From Eunapius fragilis (Eukaryota > Porifera > Demospongiae > Spongillida > Spongillidae): a stretch of 64,000 nucleotides of DNA. The notes beneath the pieces are model-generated. The model ran no database searches. It was not told the origin of the DNA and saw nothing but the letters and a program-made list of their open reading frames with translations. The position numbers and the translations under genes were made by a program. This document shows, one piece after another, positions 23,061 through 34,473 of the stretch (position 1 is the stretch's first letter; each line of letters begins with the position of its first letter). The stretch lies in assembly GCA_963681505.1 (NCBI GenBank), contig OY811983.1, forward strand, positions 5,076,122-5,140,121. The letters are read 5' to 3'.

Positions 23061-24110
23061 TGGGTTTGGGGTACCAGTCAAGACCACGCATTTTCGTCAG
23101 TCAAGACAGAGTTGACTAGGCCTACTGTACTTGCTCTGTACAACCCCATGGCAGAGACCCTGGTATCTGCAGATGCCTCATCAAATGGTTTAGGGGCAGT
23201 CCTTCAGAAATTTGAAGCTGAGTGGAGACCAGTTGTGTTCGCATCCAGATCGATGTCTGAAACAGAGACTAGGTATGCACAAATTGAGAAGGAGGCATTG
23301 GCAATTACATGGGCGTGCGACAAGTTTTCCATTTATATCCTGGGGAGACAGTTCACAGTTGAAACAGACCACAAACCATTAGTGCCACTACTGAGTTCCA
23401 AGCAGTTAGATAGCCTCCCACCGAGGATCTTGAGATTTAGACTACGCTTGATGAGATACCATTTTAATATCAAGCACGTGCCAGGGAAGCTCATGTACAC
23501 AGCTGATACTCTATCTAGAGCCCCTACCTCTGTTCCAGGAAAAGATTGTGAAGTACTCCAGGATGATGCCGAACTTTTTGCAGCTCAAGTAATAGCACAC
23601 TTGCCAGCAAGCAATGCACGCATGGATGTTTATCGTTCATCTCAAACTAGTGATCCAGTTATGTCTGCTGTCATTAAGTACTGTCGTTTTGGATGGCCAG
23701 AAAAACATAGACTACAATCTGAACTACGTGTATACTGGAGTTTGAGAGGAGAGTTAACAGTATATGATGGGCTCCTTTTCTTTGGAAAACGCTTTGTCAT
23801 CCCCCAGGCTTTGCAAGAGGAGACAATGCAGAGTTTACATCAGGGTCACCAAGGAATTCAGAGGTGCCAGCTTAGAGCAAGTTCATGTGTCTGGTGGCCA
23901 GGAATCTCCAAGGACCTTGAGCGCTTCGTAAAACAATGCCTAGTCTGTGCAAAGAGATCTATGCCTTGTAAGGAGCCTATGATTCCATCAGAGTTACCTA
24001 AGTACCCCTGGCAAAAGGTTGGAACAGATCTCTTTGAAATGAAGGGTGCAACATTCTTGCTTGTAGTTGATTATTTTTCCAGGTATGTGGAAACCACCAA
24101 ACTGCACTGA
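22965..24110 (+). pseudogene. Pol of the gypsy element, middle portion (RNase H, integrase N-terminus)
   Basis: After the insertion the frame resumes at about 23061 with RNase H (LVSADASSNGLGAVLQ, then EKEALAITWACDKF and TDHKPL), an integrase HHCC zinc domain (HQGHQGIQRC...CLVCAK) and the first integrase Asp (GTDLFE). The frame then ends at a stop (24108-24110) where a short deletion and frameshift remove part of the integrase core. Inactive as written. Confidence 0.8.
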
Positions 24111-24145
24111 AATCAATTTTTGCGAGGTTTGGGATCCCTGAGATT

Positions 24146-24829
24146 GTGGTTTCCGACAATGGGCCATCCATGGAAATGAAGGAATTCAGTGAGCTCTACA
24201 GATTTCAACACACTACTAGTAGCCCTCATTACCCCCAGAGTAATGGCCAAGCCGAGAGAGCAGTGCAGACAGTAAAGAGACTACTTAGCTCAGGTGATGA
24301 CCCCTACCTCACTATGTTGTGCTACAGGGCAACTCCATTATCATGGTGTGGACTAAGCCCAGCACAGCTTTTGATGGGGCGACTGATTCGGACCAAGATA
24401 CCTCAGATCAGTGAACATCTAGTACCCAAATGGGACTTCACATTCAGAGAAAAACACCAACAGTATAAGGTTAAAATGAAATGCAATTATGATGAGAGTC
24501 ATCGTGTTCAATCTAGATCAGAGGTACCAATTGGTACAGATGTGTGGGTCTCATCTGGTGGCAATGACCGTATCAGAGGCAAGGTCACATCATCAGCCAA
24601 CACTCCCAGATCGTACATCGTGGAGACACCATCAGGTGAAGTTAGGAGAACTCGGGGACACGTGGTCCCTGTACCAGAGGAAATACATGTAGGACAAAAA
24701 TCAACAGTAGTGAGCCAAGAGGAACCTGCAGTAGACGAGAGGTCAAATTATTCAACACCATCCAGTCCTATTGCCTCGTGTACCAGATTGAAGACAGGAG
24801 TAAGTATCCTTCCACCTCAAAGACTCTGA
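24146..24829 (+). pseudogene. Pol of the gypsy element, 3' portion (integrase core end and C-terminal domain)
   Basis: Contains the second Asp (VSDNGPS) and the Glu ([11 protein letters not shown]) of the integrase DDE triad, then [10 protein letters not shown] and a C-terminal DNA-binding-like region with VWVSSG. It ends just before the purine tract and 3' LTR. It is out of frame with the preceding segment. Confidence 0.8.
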
Positions 24830-24840
24830 AAAAAGAGAGT

Positions 24841-24918
24841 TGTGGAGTTAACTGTTGGACTATATTTATTATTAGATGGTATTACATAAGTGTCACGTGA
24901 TGTATGGTGATTCATTCT
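24841..24918 (+). repeat. 3' LTR of the gypsy element (shared part)
   Basis: 78 bp identical to the 5' LTR. The true end may lie at about 24952 (GTCACA), where host repeat sequence (AGCAATGTGAGG) resumes. Confidence 0.75.
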
Positions 24919-25009
24919 TTTATTGTAAAGATCTAATGTCACACAGCAATGTGAGGCTATACACCAGCAGTACTCTGATGAGCTTACACTGTCTCTGCGA
25001 GTCACTGCT

Positions 25010-26044
25010 ATTGGCGCGCCACATCGGTGCCGCTTCGATTTCTCGTTTATAGCTTGTTCTTTGAAGGGACGTAACCCTAATCAGCTGCACAAACGTAACC
25101 TTGTTTGCACTCGAATCGCTGGCGGTACCGAAGCCATGTTTGAATCTCCCTTGTTTGCTACATATAGCTATATAGTTTAGACCGAGCGCGCCGATGCTCA
25201 GTATGCAAGTGTTAAACCGGCCGCAAGGAATGTGGGGCTGAGGAATGTGGGGCTAGCTTCCATTCGGTAAGCACTGCTAATCTATTATCCAGCCTATATT
25301 ATTGCCTAAACTTTTACGGTAACCCGCCGTGTTTGTGTTAAGACACTATAACTTGCAAAAAAATAAATAAAGGCCTCAGTTGTTTTATTTGGGAGAAATT
25401 GCGCTGTGGCTTTTGTTTTAAGCAGTGCTTATCCATGATCTAACCTATATTACTGCCTAAACTAAAACGGTAGTGGTAGACCACAGTACAGTACAGGTTG
25501 GATAAGCACTCCTATACACATCGCCTGCAAGGGGAAGAAAAAGAAGGAGGAGGAGCAGGAGGAGACCATTTTCCGGGACTGGGTACGAGGGTGGGCAGTA
25601 CCCTTTTGTCCCCTACAACCGCGCGGTTCTGTGACATAAATCGAAGACGAAACATCTCATTTTTGACTTCTAGTTCGTTGGCTATAACAAGCTTAACGAT
25701 CCCATCGTCGGGAGTCTTGTTAGAGGCTGGTCGCGTATATTTAATGAGTTCATAGTCGGGGCCAAAATCCTATATGGAAGTTTCTAGCCGATAGTGTGAG
25801 ATCAGGGTACATTTATCCTATGTATTATATGGCTTCGCTTTTGCCAATGCTTTTAACCTTTATCACCCTTTGGTCCTCAATGGAGGTAGTCTGGGGACTA
25901 GTGTAATATTTTAACAACAAAATTGCAGATTCTAAAATGATCGCGCAAGTTGACGTTTTTGCTACCTGATTCTATACGTTTCAAGAGCTAAATACAATAC
26001 CAAATCCACCAGAAAATTTAGGAAACAAGTAATAAAAACAATCT
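25010..26044. other. No confident gene
   Basis: Only the minus-strand stretch at 25755-25498 is notable; it resembles 3882-3637 (FRLRFMSQNRAV and K..LP in the same order, then a Pro/Ser tail, then TCCTATATGGAA nearby). Nothing else is recognisable. Confidence 0.35.
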
Positions 26045-26276
26045 GTATACGAGAAGGTTGGTGGTATATAGGAATCAAAGATGATGGTGGTGTAAAAACA
26101 AGGGAACAAGGCTAAAAGGAAAAACGAAATAGACCTTTATTAGCATGCACATTTAAATATGACAACATGTTATATAGGTCAATTTCAATTTTCCTTTTCA
26201 ATCAGAAGCCTTGTTCCTTGCTTTTTACACCACCATCACCTTTGATTCCTATATATACCACCAACCTTCTCGTATA
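26045..26276. mobile_element. Palindromic element with about 66-bp arms
   Basis: Starts TATACGAGAAGGTTGGTGG and ends with its reverse complement. The arms continue through ATATAGGAATCAAAG and GGTGGTGTAAAAA.CAAGG, with an unrelated AT-rich centre of about 100 bp. It is non-coding. A MITE is the simplest reading. Confidence 0.8.
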
Positions 26277-27689
26277 GAGAATCTTTTTATTACATGTATC
26301 ATTAAGCTTTATGCATGCCTCCAATCACTGAGGAAGAAGGATGCGTTGAATAGCTATTACGCTTGGCTCTAGAAATACCCGTTTCAGCTGGTGCTGACGA
26401 GGCAGGGATAAGTACTTTCTCGCAAGCTTATATAGAAATTCCTTTAGTCGCGCTATTTCTACCGCGCAAGTAGAAGTAGCAGAAGGATTAAATTCTCCTC
26501 AACAACGGACTTATGGCAGTAGTCACACCAAGCTTTATCAGCTAATCGGCATATCCCCTCTTTTCCTTTGTTCATGCACGTTGAAGTGTGATAGCATAAA
26601 GTAGACACATCCGGCCAAAATCGCCCTGGCATTCTGCCTCATGAGGGTGAGGCTGAGGCGACTGTATGTATGTTTGATATAACCTCATTTAGAGGTCGAC
26701 ATAGTTGCGTGGCTACCTTTTTGGATTGGTTAAAAGTACAACCATATACAATTATTTGTTTTTATAACATCACCAAACACCTGACGTGACTTTTAGTTAT
26801 TTGTAGTGCTTATTTTTAAAATTCATGTATTCACATATTGTATAATTGAAGGAATAATTGAAATTAATAATTGTACATTGAATTTAATTATCCGGCCTGG
26901 CAGGACGACCTTCAGGCCTCAGGCCGGAGCCTGGCCTGACTTTCGGCAACCCTGCCCCCACCCCCCTTCTAGCTTGCCTATCAGGGTTAGTATTAGTATT
27001 TCAACCACACTAACATCGACAGTCAGCCGGTCATCAAGGCAAAGACACACACACCCGATCGAGGTTATTTATTACAGAGAATATTATTATTATAGCTCAT
27101 AAACATTGTTAATTACACGGGAGGTGTATAAACACTTCTGGTTTCCCGCCGAACACCTCGTCACAACTTTCCTTTGAATCACCTCCTTCCACATCAGCTG
27201 AGATTCCACCTTCCTTTTCACAACCTTCATCTACATCACAGTCTCTGGATTCCCAGTCTCCTCCTTTATTACAACCCCGCCGCCAATACCCACTTCGCTA
27301 GTTCATGCAATCTCGACCGCAACCACCGCATTTACCGCAGTTCTCAATCCACACCGGCCTTCCTCATCTCCGCCGCAGCAGCCGCAGCCTCCGTTTACTC
27401 CCCTTATTCACAATGCACAGTGTATCTTAATCTGTGCAGTAGCTACCTACAACACCTCAGCAGCTGTCGTCGCCATTACATCGGGAATCCTCAGCATCGC
27501 CTCATGATTCACCTTCAACGTTGTCCGCGGTCACCAATCGGGTCGTTCATCCGGAAGGGGTACCTGGTTCCTGAATGAACCATGTGGCAATCTCACACAT
27601 ATCTCTAAAGGGGGTCAAAAAAGCTGGAAGCTTTATCTTTATAAACCAATGAGCGCAAGCACTTTCCTGTAAGCCTTCTAAGAGTTTCC
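26277..27689. other. No confident gene; Pro/Ser-rich degenerate stretch at 27140-27600
   Basis: 26.3-27.1 kb shows nothing recognisable. At 27140-27600 a plus frame is rich in Pro, Ser and Thr (SQLSFESPPSTSAEI, PPLLQPRRQYPLR) with stops. It could be the low-complexity N-terminal part of a retroelement ORF but cannot be assigned. Confidence 0.35.
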
Positions 27690-28560
27690 CCTATACTGCA
27701 ACAGGTGGAGAGCCATGTCTAAACTTGTTCAAAGCAGTGAGGGTCCTACCAGCTAAAAATCTGGCAACTGACAATGGAGCTTTGCCTGCTGAAAGGACAT
27801 CCCTGAGGGTTGTGCTGATGGGAATTGGTAGAGGAATATGAGCAGCATGCATCAATTAGATGTTGTACCCTGAGGCCTGAGGGGCCAGCAGCCGTGCCCT
27901 TTGGGAAGGAAAAAAAGAATCGTAGAAGGTTGAAATTAGTGCCTAGAGAGAGTGGAGTTCTATAGGAACTCCTGGCGTAATAGGTGGGGGAGAGCTAGGG
28001 TGTATTGATTTGAGCAGCTCCCATGCAGGTAGCATTATTGAGAGGAGCAAGTCCATCAGACAGGAGTATTCTGCAAGCCTTTCCATGCAATCCTATATAT
28101 TAGCCAAGAAAATAACTGAATCTGACAGGCTCTTGGAGTTTTCTTGCTTCTGCTGTGATGGGGATTTACGGGTGTTGGACACCGCAAGGTTCCAGAGGGT
28201 ACTAAACTCTTTTTTCATCCAAAGATCACACAAGACTTTGATCGAGGTGTGCTTCAAGGTGTGCTTCAAGTGGCGGCCTTTACTTTTTAAGGAGGGAAGA
28301 ACACACTTTGGCAACATGAAGAGCTTCAGCCAAGCCTCTTCTGAGTGACGGATCTCAAAGAAGATGAGAGTGCTCTAGCGATAAAGGGTCTTGCCTTCTT
28401 GGGGACAAACCGTAATGTAGGGCATCTAAGCTGGTAAACATCTGCAAAAGAGGGCAGATTATAATTATGCACAATGCCTGACACTGCCTCGATTGCTGGC
28501 TGTGTGGCGTCGTTCTGAGCTGTAGACATACGACGAGAAACCTTACACTGACTGTCTGGA
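27690..28560 (-). pseudogene. Retroelement ORF, pre-RT part, inverted relative to its 3' half
   Basis: Minus-strand segments in order: AIEAVSGIVHNYNLPSF and CPTLRFVPKKARPFIARAL (28.33-28.55 kb); LFMLPKCVLPSLKSKGRH (about 28.3 kb); then, after stops, AAGPSGLRVQHLIDA (about 27.87 kb) and ARFLAGRTLTALNK (about 27.75 kb). This is the order of the N-terminal part of an invertebrate RT/endonuclease retroelement protein up to the first RT block. The RT core and C-terminus follow on the opposite strand from about 28.59 kb. Several stops and frameshifts are present. Confidence 0.7.
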
Positions 28561-28589
28561 ATGTGACGCTGCCCTTGAGCTCGCAACCA

Positions 28590-30470
28590 ATTGTAAACAA
28601 TGTGGGCAGACGAAAAGATCAGAGAGCAAACCTCGGGCATGCAGTCCGCATGGCACTGAAAAAGTAGTGCATAGTCTTAGAAAGTGCATTGAAGAACCCT
28701 GGGGTGATGAAGACTTTGTCGTGCTGAAAACTGACATGAGGAATGCTTTCAACCTCCTTTCCAGGCAGGCTCTTCTCTCAGAATGCTCTTTGTTTTTTTT
28801 CCAGAGCTCCTTCCATGGGTAAGTTGGTGCTATGGTTTATAGTCTTATCTGTGGCACCCCCTATCTCACTTCTGAATCAGGTGTGCAGCAGGGAATCCAT
28901 TAGGCCCTTTGTTCTTTTATTTGGTTCTGCACAAGGTCATTGCCGCTATTGATGCAGATGATGACTGTCTTCGTCTCATCCTACAGGCCTGGTACTTGGA
29001 TGGTGGGGTGCTTGCTGGCCCCAAACATGCTGTTCTCTGTGCGCTCTCCATAATTGAAGACCTTGGTCCATCATTGGGCATTTTCATCAATTTGTCCAAA
29101 TGCAAACTCTTCACCATAGTGATATTTCCATGTTTCTTCATGTTATGAAAGCTTCACATGTGCCACACCTGGATATTCTTAATATTCCCATTGGTGACTA
29201 CCTGTACTGCACTGGGTTCTTTGCCACAAAATGTGTTGTGTTTACAAAGTTGCTTTAAAAGCTGGAAGATGTTTCTGTTATTGATCCTCAGGTGGCTTTT
29301 AACATGCTGCGTCCATATGCAGTGGCTTTTGCAAGATAGCCAGGTCAACCCCTCCAAGTGTGGCTGCTGATTCTTTGAGGATAATGGACTCCGATATTAG
29401 AAGTTGCTTTTTGAAGTGCTTCTCTATAGATCTTCTGAGGCTGCGTAGTGCCAATTTCAACTAAGCATAAGGTTCGGGGGTTTGGGCCTTCGCGCTCTCT
29501 CTCACCACTCAAGTGCTGCTTTTATTGCATCTTTTTGTTCATCTGGCTTTGCCACCACAGATCACCATCACCTGATCCATGCAGTTAATCTCTTCAACAG
29601 CTTAGTTCTTCTTCATATGCCATCTCTCCAGAATCTGCCATCGAGTCTCCTCCCTTGCAAGATCTCTCTCCCATAAGCTGGATAGTTTGTCTTTTAGCAA
29701 TTTGTATGATTTATCTTCTCCAGCAAACAAAGCTCGCCTCCTCTCTGCCTCTGCTACTTCGGCCACTTCTTGGGTCTCAGTCCTTCCTTCAGGTGAACCT
29801 GGCACACATTTTGATCCTAGCGAATTCCGCACAACTATTTCATGGTGGCTGGGTTTAGAAACCACAAGGGCTTACTCCTGCTGTCTGCTTTGTCCTGAAA
29901 TAATTTTGGACCCGTTAAAGCACCATGCATTATTGTGCAGACGAGGTGGTGATGTGGTACTCCGACATAACCAACTGCGTGATATATTTGCAGACTTTTG
30001 CACAAGGATAACCTTAAGTGTAAAGGTTGAAGCAGGCAGCACTCTTACCCCTGACCCTTTCTAGGTCTCGTCTAGCCGATGCTTTGGTGAGCAATTGGAC
30101 AGATGGAATACCGATTGCTTTTGACATTACAGTGACATCTCCTCTCACACAAGTGTCACTTCATGAAGCAAGTGGAACTGCTGCACTACTGGTAGAGCAC
30201 CAGGCTTAATGACCCCAAGTGTCACATGCTTGGGTGGAAATGCACCCCTCTCGCGGTAGAGAGCTATGGGAGCTGGGGTAGTGAAGCCAGGCAAGTTTTC
30301 TCCCACTTGGCCTCATGCCTGTCCTTTGGCTTAGGAATTCAGAAGCCGAATATTTTGGTAGAGATGTATGGGAAGTTAAACATAGCCCTAGTGAGGTGCA
30401 ATGCCAGAGCCCTCCTCAGTAGAGCATGTAATGTGGTTTATTTACTTTATATGTATATACTTCGTTTAAT
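28590..30470 (+). pseudogene. Retroelement RT core and C-terminal endonuclease domain (3' half of the inverted copy)
   Basis: Plus-strand order: KTDMRNAFNLLSRQALLSEC (RT block A, about 28.73 kb); LGPLFFYLVLHKVIAAIDAD; the catalytic block AWYLDGG, where the usual second Asp of YxDD is Gly; LSIIEDLGPSLGIFINLSKC; then SPANKARLLSASA, a finger C-x2-C...HH...C (CLLCPEIILDPLKHHALLC), VLRHNQLRDI, ADALVSNW, AFDITVTSPL, and LAVESYGSWG near the end. Frame shifts between segments and the catalytic substitution make it dead. It is the same family as 34.48-34.68 and 35.40-36.20 kb. Confidence 0.75.
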
Positions 30471-31559
30471 AGTTTGTTAATCGACCCCCTCAAAAAATTA
30501 CGTCACCTATGCAGTAATTAAAGAACATATCTTGATTTTAACTTCATAATGCATCACAATCTGAAACTGAAATTTTTATAGTGGAAAGTAAAAGTATTTC
30601 GCTATAGGGTAAAAAGTTTAAGAATTCAATTTGGAATTTTTTTGTGAATGTCCTCCAATATATGAGGCATATCTGGATATGCTAGGATCAATTGTCCCCT
30701 CCATGAATATACTGCTCCCCCCCTCCCCCCCCCCCCCCCCCCCCCCCCCCGGATATTATATCCTAGGATCAATCGTCCTCCTACCGTAGTTCACCCCACT
30801 CCAAGCAGGACTATATATACTTATTACCCTCTTTCTCTCTCCCTCACACGCATAAATAGGTACTTTAATAAATTTAAATAACTTGAAATGTTATGCACAC
30901 CTAACAGAGCAAATTGAATGCATCAAAAAAAGCTTTCGCCACAGAAAACAGATTACTATTTCAAAAGTTATAACGTTTCAAACATTGCGTCGCTGCAGGT
31001 GACGAACAATGTATGCGATGTGAATGGTCCGCGCTATATAAAAACTGTACCGCTTGACTTCCCCATGCAGCTACTTTAAAAGCATTCAAGATAGTGATGC
31101 CATAATTGCATAAAATACAACATAGATACTCTTTATACGGTTCACAGCGTCAAATACACATTAAATCTAAATTTAGGTCTCCCATTATATATAATCTGCC
31201 AATAGCTCGTATCGTGATATTGTAATGATCTCCCCTTCTTCGCATTCATCATTCTTCCAACTTTAGGAACTTGAGACTTCTTTGATTGCTTTACACATAT
31301 CATATGTATAGCACATTGTGATGATCCACATACCATAGCTGTTCGAAATATAGACCATAACCGACACATTGGATAATACACTTATTTAATATTAAATTCT
31401 TTTTACATTCTGAGATACCTGGAAACTCATTTGATAATTCCACTTCCTTTTCTGCAACACATTGCAACTTCTTTTCTATCTTCCACTATTCTCCTTCTTT
31501 TGAATCTCATCAGTCTTTAAGCCGCTGATCTTACAGTAATATAGAAATGTTGTATTCAT
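30471..31559. other. No gene; decayed hairpin with poly-C core at 30690-30785
   Basis: The hairpin relic (CTAGGATCAATTGTCCCCTCC ... GGATATTATATCCTAGGATCAAT, separated by about 35 C) is related to 10003-10121. The rest holds no recognisable feature. A TATATAAAA-like string near 31035 has no gene behind it. Confidence 0.5.
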
Positions 31560-32450
31560 GTTGTTTACTAACTTTGCTCTCTGAGCTTGTCTGATGCAAA
31601 ATTTAACAATATTTTCTTGCTTGTTCTGAGAGTGTGCACACAACCACTGCATTGTTCCATTTATTTTACATTTTATACTATTCCATCAAGGAACCCTACT
31701 TTAATATTAGATGCTTTACTATAAAGGTGTCGGCCAGGCTCAGCAAACATATTGTGTACTGGTGCTGATGATGCTTGGTGAACAATGGATGGTGATAGAT
31801 GAGCTAAAGTACCTTCAAGGTAGTCATGCAGTTGTGTCTTTATTACATATATTATACCTTCAAGTAGCTGTACTAGAATATCATTGAATACTATCTTGTC
31901 TTGTTCTGTTGTAAAAGAATTTTGTAATTCATTTAAAACTTCATCAAAACCTACATCCAAAGATGTACCAAAAGTATCAGTCTCTTTGCCTGCAACGTCA
32001 TCAAAGGGGACTCTTGTAATGCATTCAAGTTTTCTAGACGCATTTGTATAGTTTATGCTATCAAGGTTTGAAATACCTGCATTTGTATATAGTTCATGCA
32101 TCCATGGTCCTGTGAGCATTTCCCCAATGATTGCACTAGTACAATGCGGCAATGATAATACATGTGACGTATTGGATGAATTCAAAAACACCATAAAATT
32201 CTGATTCAAATATGATATTAATTTATCCCAATTAAGTTCTATTAAGATGTTTCTTCACATCCTTCACTGTTTGATTAATAAACGTGCATGGGCTGGGATA
32301 TTGCCTTTAAGTTTGCATCACCTTCTTGTACCAGGTTTGAAATCAACCTCACTGTTTCCTGCATCAGTGTTAAGATTTGCCAGTTCTATATTAATATATA
32401 GCACCAACCCATTCCTTATTTCAGGAACAAGCAGTTTGTAATGCATGCTC
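31560..32450 (-). pseudogene. Transposon-like conserved ORF, frameshifted
   Basis: The main open segment is 32209-31673 (178 codons). It contains GPWMHELY and, near its end, SAPVHNMFAEPGRH and IKVGFLDGIV, followed after a stop and frame change by GTMQWLCAHSQNKQENIVKFC. The upstream minus sequence to about 32450 continues in broken frames (PEIRNGLVLYINIELANLN). The pattern resembles repeat-encoded proteins seen in sponges and corals (HN..AE...F.D.KV), but I cannot name a superfamily. Frame breaks at both ends indicate a pseudogene. Confidence 0.5.
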
Positions 32451-33181
32451 ATCAATGTCACTTTTGAATATTTGAAGCTGATTCCTCAAATCATCATCAG
32501 TTCTCATTCTAAGCAACAATACAAGCAGCATGCATTTCTCAATACTAATGTATAGCTAGGATGTATGGGCACCATCATATTTTGATGATCAAGCTGCACT
32601 GATAGTCTATGCTTTGAAAATACCAAAAATGAGTTTAATTCCCAGGGCTCTAACACAGAAGTACCAGGTTAAGCAATGTTATGTCAAGCTTAGCAATCCA
32701 ACGGGGGGAAACACTGTGCCGATAAACGGACCCTTGGGCACCATCCAAAGCTCATGAAATTTTATCCTGATATAGACTAATACCTAATAAACATGGGAAA
32801 CGCTTCCTCAAGTTAGTGCCTTTAAAAACTATGGAATGGCTAATCGCGATAGATTACTATGGAAATCAACGAGGCACACAAAATAACGCCGTATGCTGGC
32901 TTACACTTAGACACCATTAGTGTATCGTACAACTCCTTTTGTCCTGTAATCTAGTAACAAAGTCCTACATACATTGCAAGCAACTTTACAAATCGCGTGT
33001 CGTCTTAATTAAGGATAATGACATCCTTAAATAAGGATTTTTCCCTGGAGATTAAACATTAAGCACTCGTAGAGAAATCCAAAATACGGTCCACCGGCAC
33101 AATTTTCGACGAAATTTAGATCACCAGTTTCCGCCTACGCAAACGCAATATATTAATTACCTAGCATAACAGTCTCCCATC
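32451..33181. other. No gene seen
   Basis: AT-rich sequence with no recognisable feature up to the start of the second duplication copy. Confidence 0.45.
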
Positions 33182-33550
33182 TGTACATTATGCAACTCGG
33201 GAAGCGCGTATATACCGTTATAACGTTAACGACGTCGTTACTGATAAGATATGCCACAATCAATCATACTGATAGACTACAACGCGCTAAGGAAGCTTGC
33301 AAAAAACACTGTGCACAGCCACGAAACATTTTTTTTCCAAACAGCACGCACCTGGAATCTTCTCACATGTGTCATGAAACCATTCACCACATTGGTCGCC
33401 CTCAGCTCAAGCTGACATTGATAGGTGCATTATATCCAAGGACACAGTGTCCGGGGGGGACACTTTTTCCAGTGGAAAAATATAAACTCCGACACCGGCA
33501 TTTTTCCTAAACTGCAAAGGCTACCGTTAAATGGTACATGATGGCGTCTG

Positions 33551-33580
33551 TGACGTCACGATGAAAAGCTCTATATAAAA
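33551..33580 (+). promoter_or_regulatory. CRE plus TATA core promoter of gene B
   Basis: TGACGTCA at 33551-33558 and TATATAAAA at 33572-33580, followed by ATG at 33606. Spacing matches gene A, and the surrounding 60 bp are nearly identical, while sequence further upstream (10450-10605 versus 33400-33500) has been replaced. Purifying selection on the core promoter is a reasonable inference. Confidence 0.75.
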
Positions 33581-33605
33581 TGATACTGATACATATTTAA
33601 TTAAT

Positions 33606-34378
33606 ATGATCATGGCGTATTCGTCACCTGCGATTTCTATTTTACTGACATTGTTCTGCTATCTTACTAAAGCAAGGTTAGTGCGCACGAAAACGATATC
33701 AAAGGCATTTCACACGCCTGCGAATGGTTCTATTAATGCATTTGTTCAATATCGACTCGATCACTCTCCCCGGCCGTTGTACACACATGCAGTGCAACTG
33801 GTTTCAACATGTCGAGCGCGAGTTTGTGGACAAATTTCGGCTGCTGTGAAGAAAACTGCACTTGTGAATGCCCAACATCGATATCAAACACATACACGTA
33901 CAGCGGACTCTACAATATACCCCCTATAATAATAATAACCGGGTTGGTCGGTCTCCTGCTGATCGCTCTATTAATAATCTGTGTGGAGACGTGCTACGTT
34001 TGCAGCAAGTGTAGGGGGACACGCGGGGGACGTTGGGCTGCCCCCGATAACGGTAAATTTTATCGTGCTAAATTATTTTTCTTTGCTAAATTATATTAAC
34101 GACTTTTCTGACTTTGCATGCAGGTATCGTTCGCAGTAACGAAGGTGCAGATCTCATTGGCATACTGACATCACCGAACAGCGGGTACTCTGTGCGGACG
34201 GAATTACTCGCGCAGAGTGACGTTGCCCCGGACGACCGGTAAGTGCAAGATACGCCGACGATGCATATAAGTATACCAGCTAGAAGTATCTCCATGAATT
34301 ATTTCTTTTCCCATCCTCTATTCCAAATAATAATAATTATTATTATACCAGCAATGATGTAAAGTGCTCGGAGCTTGG

Positions 34379-34473
<95 letters not shown>

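Larger units (their letters stand above)
20745..24918 (+). mobile_element. Ty3/gypsy LTR retrotransposon with very short LTRs, inactivated
   Basis: Terminal repeats TGTGGAGTTAACTG...TTCATTCT at 20745-20822 and 24841-24918 are identical over 78 bp. The 5' LTR ends CACA and is followed by TGGTGGCAGCGG, a plausible primer binding site. A purine tract GAAAAAAGAGAG precedes the 3' LTR. Short LTRs of this size are known in the Mag-like group of Ty3/gypsy elements. Beyond the 78 bp the 3' copy continues differently (TTTATTG...GTCACA), so the 5' LTR may have an internal deletion. The internal ORF order is gag, protease, RT, RNase H, integrase. Confidence 0.85.

Noticed and set aside
26885..26960. GC-rich palindromic block CAGGCCTCAGGCCGG as a regulatory element
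   Set aside because: Short imperfect repeats only; no defined motif or conserved partner in the window.
31015..31060. Third copy of the receptor promoter (GCGCTATATAAAAACTG)
   Set aside because: No CRE, no following signal-peptide exon and only weak similarity upstream; too little to call.
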